Below, piece by piece: positions 34,368 through 42,709 of a stretch of 64,000 bases of DNA. Both the position numbers and the translations under genes were made by a program. This DNA is from Methanooceanicella nereidis (GTDB lineage: Archaea; Halobacteriota; Methanocellia; Methanocellales; Methanocellaceae). Under the pieces are notes generated by a model. That model ran no database searches. It saw only the letters and a program-made list of their open reading frames with translations, and was not told the DNA's origin. The DNA is taken from positions 107,737 through 171,736 of the forward strand of contig NZ_PGCK01000008.1 of NCBI RefSeq assembly GCF_021023085.1. The letters are read 5' to 3'. Within the stretch, counting starts at the first letter, position 1, and every line of letters begins with the position of its first letter.

Positions 34368-36260
34368 CTATAGCATGCCTTGAAACAGCGTTCCAGCCAT
34401 GGCAGTCGTCAGCGTGAATACGGTTATTGATATGGGCAGAGTGTTCCCCAGGCTATACATGAACTCATACCGGTCATCGCCATGCTCTATGCCGTTGACG
34501 AACCTGAGCAGTATTATGACTAAAAATATCAGGTATATGCCTACGATCAGGACGAATTCGTCCGGCGAAACCAGCGGTGCGCTAAATTCCGGCACCATGG
34601 GAAAATAGGACCTTGCGCTTTCCGGTATTCCCTGCATGTTCTTTATCGTGTCTTTTACTACGTTCGTCACAGCTTCGGATAAGGCGAGAGTGATCCCCCC
34701 TATGAACGGCGCGAAGATCACGCATGTGGTCTTTAACATGCCCGTCATGGTCATAAGCATCTTTTTGATCTCATCCTCTATTGACTGAAGCTCCTTCAGG
34801 TGATCAGCGAGCCTTATGACAGAGTTCCCGGCCACATAGCCGCTTTTTCCCGCGCTCTCAATAAGCATGCTTATCGTCGTTTTGATCCTGTCCGAATATA
34901 TGCGGGAAAAAGCACCATACTCCGGGTCCAGCACCGCGCCATTCAGCGTCGTTCTCAGGCATCTTATGTTGAACGATGCCCCGAAATAAGCATTGCCTAT
35001 GGCAGTGCCGGAAAATATCTTTGATGTATACGCAAATGCTTCTTCAGGAGATCTTCCCTCCGATATACGCCTTCCCAGGACAAAGAGCGAGTCAGCGAAA
35101 TCGGCTTCCATCGCAGCTATATTGTCCCTTATCCTTTTATACGGCCCGTAAACGGCTATGCAATAAACGAATATCCCTGTGCCGATGCCCCATACGATGA
35201 ATATCGAGTTAGGCAGGGGCAGCAGGCCTTGAGGTACGAGCAGGTACAAAATGCATACGCACGCTCCGCAAATGACTGAAACGATTCCCCATACTATACG
35301 GGGAAGCCTGGATATGTCAGGATGGCTGTCCGGTATTTCGGGCGGGGAAAATGCCGCAGGGCGTCCCATAAGGATGGAATGGGCGTACAGTAAAGTTATG
35401 AGGGGAAAGATAACATCATATAAAAGCACAAGCTGAACGGAATTCACACGAAAGCCGACGACAGCAGCCGCAGGAAGCATTGCGACCATTGCCAGCGGTA
35501 TCATGACGAATATCGAATATAATATAAGCGTGGGCGAGTGAAGCGAACCTGAAAACTTTTCCATCAGCCCCTTTGTACCAGACAATACGACTTCAAGTGA
35601 CCTGTTAAGCGATATTGTTCTCATCGCCTCGCTTTTTTCACATGTGGAGCTCTTTATCAGGAATATAGAACGCTTAAAATGCTCACTATAGCTGCCCCAG
35701 TTTCCCGCGAAGGCCGTGAGCGCATCATCGATACTGTCGTACGCCCTCATCTGGATATCCCACATTAGTTTTTTAACGTCTCTGGCAAGCTGTCTTTTTG
35801 AGTTACTTGCCGCGAAAGTAAGGGCAATTTCCAGGTTAGGGTTTAGTTTCATGGACATGACTATATAGCTTATCACCTCCGGAACGTCCCCCAGGGAGTG
35901 AACCTTCATGTATGCCGCTTTTCGCTTAGGGTACTCTCCCGTATATATGAATGCCAGCAAAGGCACGATGCCTGCGCACAGGGCCAGTACTATGGAGGTC
36001 ATGCTGTCCATCATGCTAAGGAAAAACGCTCCGATCCCCGCGGCCACTACAAGTAAAAAAGCCATAACAGAGCAGATGAACGCGAAAGACAGAACCTCCC
36101 ATGGCTCGGCCTCGATGCCGGCAAACCTGAGCGAAGCGCTCATTTTATCGCTCGTATTGTCCATAAAATACTTTTTTATTTTTTCCGGCTCGATCAGTTT
36201 GCACAATAATTTAAATGATGACCTGCAGGCGAGAGTGTAAGTATCCTCCGGCATGCTCAC
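34368..36260 (-). CDS. Type IV pilus/type II secretion platform protein, two TadC-like modules
   Basis: 630 residues with two repeats of the T2SSF/TadC module, each with a cytoplasmic helical domain followed by TM helices: residues about 50-310 and 345-625. The double-module form is typical of archaeal pilus platform proteins (PilC/ArlJ-like). It overlaps the ATPase gene by four bases and so is co-translated. It anchors the pilus assembly motor in the membrane. Confidence 0.87.
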   Translation of the reverse strand: MSMPEDTYTLACRSSFKLLCKLIEPEKIKKYFMDNTSDKMSASLRFAGIEAEPWEVLSFAFICSVMAFLLVVAAGIGAFFLSMMDSMTSIVLALCAGIVPLLAFIYTGEYPKRKAAYMKVHSLGDVPEVISYIVMSMKLNPNLEIALTFAASNSKRQLARDVKKLMWDIQMRAYDSIDDALTAFAGNWGSYSEHFKRSIFLIKSSTCEKSEAMRTISLNRSLEVVLSGTKGLMEKFSGSLHSPTLILYSIFVMIPLAMVAMLPAAAVVGFRVNSVQLVLLYDVIFPLITLLYAHSILMGRPAAFSPPEIPDSHPDISRLPRIVWGIVSVICGACVCILYLLVPQGLLPLPNSIFIVWGIGTGIFVYCIAVYGPYKRIRDNIAAMEADFADSLFVLGRRISEGRSPEEAFAYTSKIFSGTAIGNAYFGASFNIRCLRTTLNGAVLDPEYGAFSRIYSDRIKTTISMLIESAGKSGYVAGNSVIRLADHLKELQSIEDEIKKMLMTMTGMLKTTCVIFAPFIGGITLALSEAVTNVVKDTIKNMQGIPESARSYFPMVPEFSAPLVSPDEFVLIVGIYLIFLVIILLRFVNGIEHGDDRYEFMYSLGNTLPISITVFTLTTAMAGTLFQGML

Positions 36261-38524
36261 GCCCCGTTAAAAAATGTTCGGGAGAACCACTTTTTCCATT
36301 CTTCTTCAGCTTTAAAGTGATCGATATTTCCGTCCGCGTCTCTATTCCTGTCGCAGGACACCCTGAACATGTTCAAACATCTGGAATAGTTATGAGCTTC
36401 CATGACCTGCGGAAGCATGGAACCGGCTTCCGCTATATGGCTCTTCATCCTTCCTCTGTAAAGGATCTCTTTACCCGCCTCTTCGAGGCTTATTCCCCAT
36501 TTTTTTGCGATCTTCTGTATAGACTCCGAGCGTCCCGTATCGATCCTGTCGCTTGACATCAGCTCATCCGAAGACGGATCGTACGTCATCAGATCATTGA
36601 AAACGCTTTCGGGATCATCATTTGACTGGCCTTTGATGACTTCCGCGACCTGCAAGACCCTTCTTTCTCGCGACATGCTTCCCCCCGGCCTTACCGTGGA
36701 ACAGATCACCACAACGTCAGTGGACTTAAAAGATGCGGGCGGGACGCCTATATCATGCACGACTCTCTCATAAACGTCCCTGCATGAAGCTCCATGTATG
36801 GTGCCCATGACAGAGTTTCCCGAGGCCCCCACCCTCATTGCCTCATAAAGCGACTTTGCTTCCAGCCCTCGTACTTCGCCCAGTATCAGTGCCGACTCAC
36901 CCAGCCTCAAAGCAGCTCTCAGGGCATCGGAGGCCTGAAACTCAGCTTCCGAGCCCGATACCGCAGCCCTCGTATTAATGCTTTGAGCCTTCCACCCGTG
37001 CCTTTGCATGTCCTCTACCGGGAGCTCCGGCGTATCCTCTATGACCAGTATGCGATAACACTGGGGTATTTCCAGCATGAGCGAGCTTAACAGCGAAGTC
37101 TTTCCGGCGCCTCTTGACCCTGTTACAAGCATGGAGGACTGCCCGTCCACAAGGAATGATAAAAGCCCTGCGGTATAGGGTGATAGCATTTTCAGGCTTA
37201 TTAGCTGGGGAAGCGTCCAGGGCGTCTTCTTATGCCGCCTGAACGCATACGCAAGGCCCCTGGTCAGCGGGCTGCCTATGACCGACACTCTCGTATGAAA
37301 ATCCCCGAGGTCCATATCGAGCACGGGATTAGCTTCCGAGAACGGCCTGCCCGATATGGCCCTCAGCCTGGATATCATAGACTCAACGTCGCTCTCGGAT
37401 AAAAAAACGTTACTTGCGCACTCTTCGCCATCAACGACTACGTGAAGCGGGTTCAATCCGACCGGAGCGTTGACATATGCATCCTGTATATGGGGGTCGT
37501 TAAGGATGTCTTCCAGTATCCCCAGGCCGCTCGTATACTTGACCAGCACAGCAGTAAGGCTTTCAAGCCTCGAGACATCCATTTTGATATTCCTGGCCAT
37601 TGCCTCTTTAGCCAGAGATGTCTTCGCATGCCTGGTAAAAAAAGGCCTGACATTAGAGCTGTCCAAAAAGTCGATAGTGTCAGGGCGATGTTTCAGAAGG
37701 CGGTCCCTGGCACCGACTATGAGGGCCAGGTCGTTTTCATCCATGGCATATTCCCATGGTACAACGAAATATAGCTTCTCCAGGCTTCCCGGGAGCTCAT
37801 AGATCGACACATGAAGCGGATGCGCAAGGTTATCGCCTTCGACGTCGTATGATCTGATAAAGACGGATTCGGCCGGAGGCTCCATAAGTATTTTCGTGTT
37901 CGAGAAACGCGGCATGACATACGGTACGGGTTTCTCGCGGGGGAATGAACGATCCCGGCCCACAATACCGGATATCTTGATCAATTCTCTTATGAACGCG
38001 TTGTATCTTTCAACACAATGGCTGCAATGCCCGGATCCCTGGATGGGATCAATATCTCTTATCAGGGATCTTATAAGTCCCTGAAATTTTATCGGGTCGT
38101 CGCATGACGTTTCGAGGATATCCATAATGTTATGATGTCTGGAGGCATCGCATTTGCCGCACCCGTATTTTGACATGGTGGATAAATGAAGATCAAGATC
38201 GTCTTTGAACGAGACGATACTTAGAATAGTGTCAAGGGAATCTCCGCTATACTCCCTCACAAGGTTCCTTTTCAATAGCAGCCTGTCAACACCGCCTCTT
38301 CCTGAAAGGCTCTTGATCATTCCCCTCCTGCAATTATTGTCGTCAAAGGTGGACCTGTTTTTACATAATGAACAATCTATCGTGGCATCCATACCCCGAT
38401 ACCCTGCGTTAAACCGTACCGGACAATATGATTCACAGCGCTTATTTTGTCTATCAATTCCCAAAAGCCGCTCATATGTCCTTGCTATCCGCTCGTACGT
38501 CACTGCAGGGCTGATATGTAACAT
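36257..38524 (-). CDS. Type IV pilus/secretion assembly ATPase with Cys-rich N-terminus
   Basis: 755 residues from ATG 38524, preceded by GGTG; a TTG at 38542 is less likely. The N-terminal third carries three Cys clusters (C-E-S-Y-C-P near 35 with C-S-L-C-K; G-C-G-K-C near 125; H-C-S-H-C near 170) that could bind zinc. The motor domain has Walker A G-S-R-G-A-G-K-T-S near residue 470, an Asp box near 510, Walker B A-L-I-L-G-E-V-R-G and a His box G-T-I-H-G-A. It is a VirB11/GspE/ArlI-class ATPase driving the platform protein encoded next to it. Confidence 0.9.
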   Translation of the reverse strand: MLHISPAVTYERIARTYERLLGIDRQNKRCESYCPVRFNAGYRGMDATIDCSLCKNRSTFDDNNCRRGMIKSLSGRGGVDRLLLKRNLVREYSGDSLDTILSIVSFKDDLDLHLSTMSKYGCGKCDASRHHNIMDILETSCDDPIKFQGLIRSLIRDIDPIQGSGHCSHCVERYNAFIRELIKISGIVGRDRSFPREKPVPYVMPRFSNTKILMEPPAESVFIRSYDVEGDNLAHPLHVSIYELPGSLEKLYFVVPWEYAMDENDLALIVGARDRLLKHRPDTIDFLDSSNVRPFFTRHAKTSLAKEAMARNIKMDVSRLESLTAVLVKYTSGLGILEDILNDPHIQDAYVNAPVGLNPLHVVVDGEECASNVFLSESDVESMISRLRAISGRPFSEANPVLDMDLGDFHTRVSVIGSPLTRGLAYAFRRHKKTPWTLPQLISLKMLSPYTAGLLSFLVDGQSSMLVTGSRGAGKTSLLSSLMLEIPQCYRILVIEDTPELPVEDMQRHGWKAQSINTRAAVSGSEAEFQASDALRAALRLGESALILGEVRGLEAKSLYEAMRVGASGNSVMGTIHGASCRDVYERVVHDIGVPPASFKSTDVVVICSTVRPGGSMSRERRVLQVAEVIKGQSNDDPESVFNDLMTYDPSSDELMSSDRIDTGRSESIQKIAKKWGISLEEAGKEILYRGRMKSHIAEAGSMLPQVMEAHNYSRCLNMFRVSCDRNRDADGNIDHFKAEEEWKKWFSRTFFNGA

Positions 38525-38742
38525 AATTACACCAAATTGCAACTAAGTAAATTAATGTCTTATGATAAATAATTTATCTTAAACAGCCCTAAAAGATGGA
38601 TCAGAATATAAAATCATTAATATGCGGCCCATATTTACAAAAAATTGTTTAATATTTTAATATCGTTAATATATCTGTAAGTTTTAAAGTCCTCCGATAA
38701 TGCAGTAATCTGTTTTCAATGGTCTCTAACGGAGGACGGTCC

Positions 38743-39315
38743 ATGGATGAACTTAAAGGTGTAAAGATATGTTTCATAGCAGATGACGGGTTTGAGGATA
38801 CCGAATTAATGTACCCGCTTTTAAGGCTAAAGTACGAATGCGGTGCTGACGTGACGATCGCCGGAGTGAATAAAGGCGAGACCATCAAAGGAAAAATGGG
38901 GCTCGTAGTAAATACAGATATGACCTTTAAAGAGCTAAAGCCGGAAAAATTTGACGCGCTAGTGATCCCCGGCGGTCAAAGCCCTGACCACATTCGAATC
39001 TATCCCGAATTGATCAAGTTCGTACAAAATTTTGATAAGACAGGAAAGCCTGTAGCGTCCATCTGTCACGGCATACAGGTATTGATAACGGCGAAGGTAC
39101 TTGAAGGAAGGAAAGCTACGGGCTGGAAATCCCTTGTAGTGGACATTGAGAACGCCGGGGCAAAATATGTCGATAAGGCTCTTGTCATGGATGGCCAGTA
39201 CATATTTTCCAGACAGCCATCAGACCTGGGATATTTCTGCGATGCTATTATCAGCTCGCTGGTGAAAGCGCCGAAACGTGAAACCGAGAAAAGAAAGATC
39301 GCGATAAAGAGATGA
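38743..39315 (+). CDS. DJ-1/PfpI family protein
   Basis: 190 residues from the ATG at 38743, seven bases after GGAGG. It has V-I-P-G-G-Q-S-P-D near residue 80 and the nucleophile elbow A-S-I-C-H-G-I-Q near residue 108, where Cys and His form the typical PfpI catalytic pair. Members act as glyoxalases, deglycases or chaperone/peptidase-like stress proteins. It is coupled to the phosphoribosyltransferase gene by a four-base overlap. Confidence 0.9.
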   Translation: MDELKGVKICFIADDGFEDTELMYPLLRLKYECGADVTIAGVNKGETIKGKMGLVVNTDMTFKELKPEKFDALVIPGGQSPDHIRIYPELIKFVQNFDKTGKPVASICHGIQVLITAKVLEGRKATGWKSLVVDIENAGAKYVDKALVMDGQYIFSRQPSDLGYFCDAIISSLVKAPKRETEKRKIAIKR

Positions 39316-39968
39316 TCATGTTCTTCATTGACCGGCGCGATGCAGGAAAAAAGCTGGCTGAAAAGCTATCGGTATACAGGGGCGAGAAAATTTTCGTAAT
39401 GGCGATACCCAGGGGCGGAGTTCCCATAGGTTATGAGATATCCAGAAGACTGCAGGTCCCTCTCGATCTTATCGTGCCAAGAAAATTACCGATACCATGG
39501 AGCCCCGAGGCAGGATTCGGGGCAGTGGCACCTGACGGCACTGTCGTTTTAAATGAAGAGCTTTTAGCCGGCCTGGGACTGACCGATAGGGAGATCTCGG
39601 ATATCGCCGAAGAGGTTCTTGGGGAGGTTCGAAGAAGGCTAAGGACTTACCGTGGGGACAGGCCTTTTCCGGACCTCTCCGGAAAGACTGTCATAGTCGT
39701 GGATGACGGCCTGGCGTCAGGATATACGATGATAGCGGCGGTAAGGGCTCTAAAGAAACAGGACCCGAAAAAAGTGATCGTAGCGGTGCCTGTAAGCCCG
39801 GCTTCCGCTGTAAAAAAATTGTCGCAGGAAGCAGATGAAGTCATCACTCTACATACTCAGCCATTCGGCCCGTTCGCCGTGGCCAGTTTTTATGAAAGCT
39901 TCCCGGACCTTACTGATGAGGAAGTGATGGACCTGATAAATGAAAGCCTCTCTATGGCACGATCCTGA
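39312..39968 (+). CDS. Phosphoribosyltransferase domain protein
   Basis: 218 residues of the type I PRTase fold. The PRPP-binding loop is V-I-V-V-D-D-G-L-A-S-G-Y-T near residue 130, and P-R-G-G-V-P-I-G-Y near residue 36 is the PPi loop region. A hood after residue 165 resembles those of the free-standing PRTases often annotated as phosphoribosyltransferase of unknown substrate. It overlaps the PfpI gene, so the two are translated together. Confidence 0.85.
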   Translation: MIMFFIDRRDAGKKLAEKLSVYRGEKIFVMAIPRGGVPIGYEISRRLQVPLDLIVPRKLPIPWSPEAGFGAVAPDGTVVLNEELLAGLGLTDREISDIAEEVLGEVRRRLRTYRGDRPFPDLSGKTVIVVDDGLASGYTMIAAVRALKKQDPKKVIVAVPVSPASAVKKLSQEADEVITLHTQPFGPFAVASFYESFPDLTDEEVMDLINESLSMARS

Positions 39969-40115
39969 ACGCTATCTCGATCACTCTGTCACGAAGGCGG
40001 ATATGAAGGACATTATTTTTTCACATCAAAGGCAAGTAATGGGCATAAAGTGAATTTATTGAATATTTGAATCTGATGGATAACTTTATTTATTTTCAAT
40101 ATAATGTAATTAAAT

Positions 40116-41315
40116 ATGCTGTACGGCGATAAAAGGTATCTTCTAGGACGAAGGGACGGAGGATCTGACGGACTGTTGTTCCTTGGAAGGTATCTGGCAC
40201 TTGATGGCTCGTCAGGGTCTCCTGTATTTTTGGATGTTTTAAAGCCGCATGCCATTCTCATTTGCGGAAAAAGGGGTTATGGCAAGTCATATACCATGGG
40301 GACGATTATAGAGGAGTTCGCACGCCTTCCCGCAGGGATAAGAAATAACTTTTCTGTGATCGTGGTCGACACTATGGGAATTTTTACATGTATGGGTTCC
40401 CCGAACCTGGCAGAGAAAAAATACCTTGAGAGCGAAGGCTTATCCCCCGAAGGATTAAATATCAAGATCTTCGCCCCCGGTATACATACCGGACGATATG
40501 ATGACGTCGATGCGCTTACTTTTAAGATACCATCATCTTCATTATCGCCATATGATTATTGTGAGCTACTGGGTGTCGACCCGCTTAGCCCGCATGGGGC
40601 TGTACTTGCAGGTGCCATATGTTCCAGAAATAAATTTTCGATAGAGGACCTGATCGCAGAGATAAATTCTTCCGATGCGACCGATGATGTCCGATCTTCT
40701 TTGAACGGGCTGCTGACGATGATCTCAGCGTGGGACATCTTTTCCGCAGATGCCGATTATTCTCAGATAATGGAACCGGGGTCGGTGAACATTATCGATC
40801 TTAGCGGATACGGGCACGAGCCGGGGATAAAGTCCTGCATAGTGGCATCATTGTCCAGGGCGCTGTATGACATCAGGGTGGAAGCGAGGAGAAAAGAAAA
40901 CACGGGATATCGAAGGACTCCACTCGTGTGGATGTTCATCGACGAAGCCCATATGTTCATGGATACCGGTGCGGGCAATGTGCTGATAAACGAGTGGCTC
41001 AGGCAGGGAAGGCAGCCGGGTCTATCATTGGTGCTCGCGACGCAGAGGCCTTCCGCTTTAGGAAGGGATGTCCTGTCACAGGCGGATATGATCATTTGCC
41101 ACCGCCTGACGTTAAGGGATGACATCGAAGCGCTGGAAAAAGCAAGGCCATCATATGTAAAAGAGCCTGTGAACGAAGCATTATCAAGGCTTGGGGCAAT
41201 AAGGGGCGCAGCAGTGATCGTGGACGATACCACCGAGTCGTATCATGTAGTAAAGGTCCGTCCGAGAGTCAGCCTGCATGGAGGGGGAGAGCCAATTGTT
41301 CGCAACGTGGATTGA
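40116..41315 (+). CDS. HerA/FtsK-like ATPase in the pilus locus
   Basis: 399 residues. Walker A is I-C-G-K-R-G-Y-G-K-S-Y-T near residue 52, a V-V-D-T-M-G-I-F strand near 88 follows, Walker B is W-M-F-I-D-E-A-H-M-F near residue 272, and an Arg-containing V-L-A-T-Q-R-P-S segment near residue 308 completes the DUF87/HerA pattern. HerA-like ATPases translocate DNA or drive conjugation-like transport. It is the first gene of an operon with a prepilin peptidase and a pilin-like protein. Sulfolobales CedB is a HerA-like DNA-import ATPase, a useful but distant comparison. Confidence 0.85.
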   Translation: MLYGDKRYLLGRRDGGSDGLLFLGRYLALDGSSGSPVFLDVLKPHAILICGKRGYGKSYTMGTIIEEFARLPAGIRNNFSVIVVDTMGIFTCMGSPNLAEKKYLESEGLSPEGLNIKIFAPGIHTGRYDDVDALTFKIPSSSLSPYDYCELLGVDPLSPHGAVLAGAICSRNKFSIEDLIAEINSSDATDDVRSSLNGLLTMISAWDIFSADADYSQIMEPGSVNIIDLSGYGHEPGIKSCIVASLSRALYDIRVEARRKENTGYRRTPLVWMFIDEAHMFMDTGAGNVLINEWLRQGRQPGLSLVLATQRPSALGRDVLSQADMIICHRLTLRDDIEALEKARPSYVKEPVNEALSRLGAIRGAAVIVDDTTESYHVVKVRPRVSLHGGGEPIVRNVD

Positions 41316-42183
41316 CCTGCTTTCTATATCCCTGGCATTTTTTTGCATGGCTATAGCGGCTTATGTAGACTGCAGGACTATGAGAATACCGAACAGGCTT
41401 ACATTGCCTTTCATATTATCTGGCATAGGGCTTCTGGCATTTAGATGCTTTTTCGGTTCGTCAATCATTGAGGCTTTCTTGACCTGCCTCATCTCTTATC
41501 TCTACGTATACGCGTTATGGAGATGCGGACTATGGGGAGGCGGCGACGCAAAGGCGACACTGGCGATATTCCTTTTACTATCCCCTGTGTATCCGCCTTT
41601 GATGTTCATGGCCGGATTTTCCGTATGCCTTTCAATAGCGCTGTTTACCAGACACTTCCTGATAGAGGCCATTTATGCGATGGTCCGTGGAAAGTTAAGG
41701 GCCATATTTATAGCATCGCTACCTGTCAGTATCTTTCTAATATCATTCATTCTCCTTTCACCGCATGGGTCATTCATTGCATTTATCGGGAGCTTTTTAG
41801 CGATCGCTATTATCTCCGACGTTATGTCAGCATATATCCCTTATTCGGAAAGAATAGTGTTAGATGCAGGGCATCCGGAACAGGCGTGCGGCAGGGTACT
41901 TGCCGAAGATATCTACCTTATCGGAGATACTATGACGAGAAAGTCAAGACCTCCGGGATTTTTTCACGCTGCCATTTGTCATATACTCGACAGGCGCAGC
42001 GAGCTAAAACCGCTATTGCCATGCAGGAAAACCGGCCTGACAAAGGACGATATATGCATGTTGAACAAATATACGGATAGCGTAGAGGTGATCATTCAGC
42101 GCCCGATGGGCCCTGCGTTATTATTCTCGCTCCTGCTTTCTCTTCCATTCACCTGTATTTTTCCGGGGTTGATATTATCCTGA
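41296..42183 (+). CDS. Prepilin/preflagellin peptidase (A24, GxGD aspartyl protease)
   Basis: 295 residues from a TTG at 41296 preceded by GAGGGGGAG; an ATG at 41278 lies upstream of that site. It is polytopic. The first catalytic Asp is in A-A-Y-V-D-C-R-T-M-R-I-P-N-R near residue 20 and the second in G-G-G-D-A-K near residue 88, the GxGD pair of type IV prepilin peptidases. A C-terminal soluble part of about 90 residues (about 185-270) is additional to the usual fold. It overlaps the HerA-like gene and very probably cleaves the two pilin-like proteins of this locus. Confidence 0.88.
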   Translation: MFATWIDLLSISLAFFCMAIAAYVDCRTMRIPNRLTLPFILSGIGLLAFRCFFGSSIIEAFLTCLISYLYVYALWRCGLWGGGDAKATLAIFLLLSPVYPPLMFMAGFSVCLSIALFTRHFLIEAIYAMVRGKLRAIFIASLPVSIFLISFILLSPHGSFIAFIGSFLAIAIISDVMSAYIPYSERIVLDAGHPEQACGRVLAEDIYLIGDTMTRKSRPPGFFHAAICHILDRRSELKPLLPCRKTGLTKDDICMLNKYTDSVEVIIQRPMGPALLFSLLLSLPFTCIFPGLILS

Positions 42184-42701
42184 CCGATGAAACAGGGGTC
42201 GATTCATTTCCTGTGGAGATGGCGGGATGCCTGATATTGCTGGCGCTGATCATGAGCCTTACCCTATACGGTCTTAACAATGCCGTGATCCTGGCAAATA
42301 CGGCATCGGTAGATGCCCAGCTACTTAAGTTAAAAGATGAATGCAAGTCAATGTTGTTGTCCCCTGCAGGAAATGTAATGGATACCACTTCAACTCCGGG
42401 CCTAACAAGGAAGGTATCCCTCACTCTCCCGGATAGTGTCGAATACGTCTCTTTCGGGTTCGATCCATGTTCGGGGAATTCGCATGAAGGGACTATATAC
42501 TATAATGTCGCCGGCACGAAAAAAGCGGTGATAGTGGATGAAAGAGTATCTTTTAGAGAATCGTCCGAAGAAGGCAGTAAAATGCCATCGCAACGATATC
42601 TGATGATCACTTCCGGGGGCAGATATGAGATAATCTTTGAGCTTGTTTACGATCCAGCTTCAGGTAAAAAATATCTGGTCTCATACGATATGAGCTATTA
42701 G
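42180..42701 (+). CDS. Pilin-like protein, apparent CTG start
   Basis: The first ordinary start is GTG at 42213, but that cuts off the signal region. Read upstream in frame, the codons from CTG 42180 give [M]TDETGVDSFPVEMAGCLI, which lines up with DERGVEGLPV of the pilin at 33815-34294. The CTG overlaps the TGA of the peptidase gene as CTGA, the same arrangement as the ATGA and GTGA overlaps elsewhere. This gives 173 residues: charged head, hydrophobic helix near 14-38, and a beta-rich body with one Cys in D-P-C-S-G-N. It would be a peptidase substrate and a minor or pseudopilin subunit. Confidence 0.75.
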   Translation: MTDETGVDSFPVEMAGCLILLALIMSLTLYGLNNAVILANTASVDAQLLKLKDECKSMLLSPAGNVMDTTSTPGLTRKVSLTLPDSVEYVSFGFDPCSGNSHEGTIYYNVAGTKKAVIVDERVSFRESSEEGSKMPSQRYLMITSGGRYEIIFELVYDPASGKKYLVSYDMSY

Positions 42702-42709
42702 CGCCGCTA

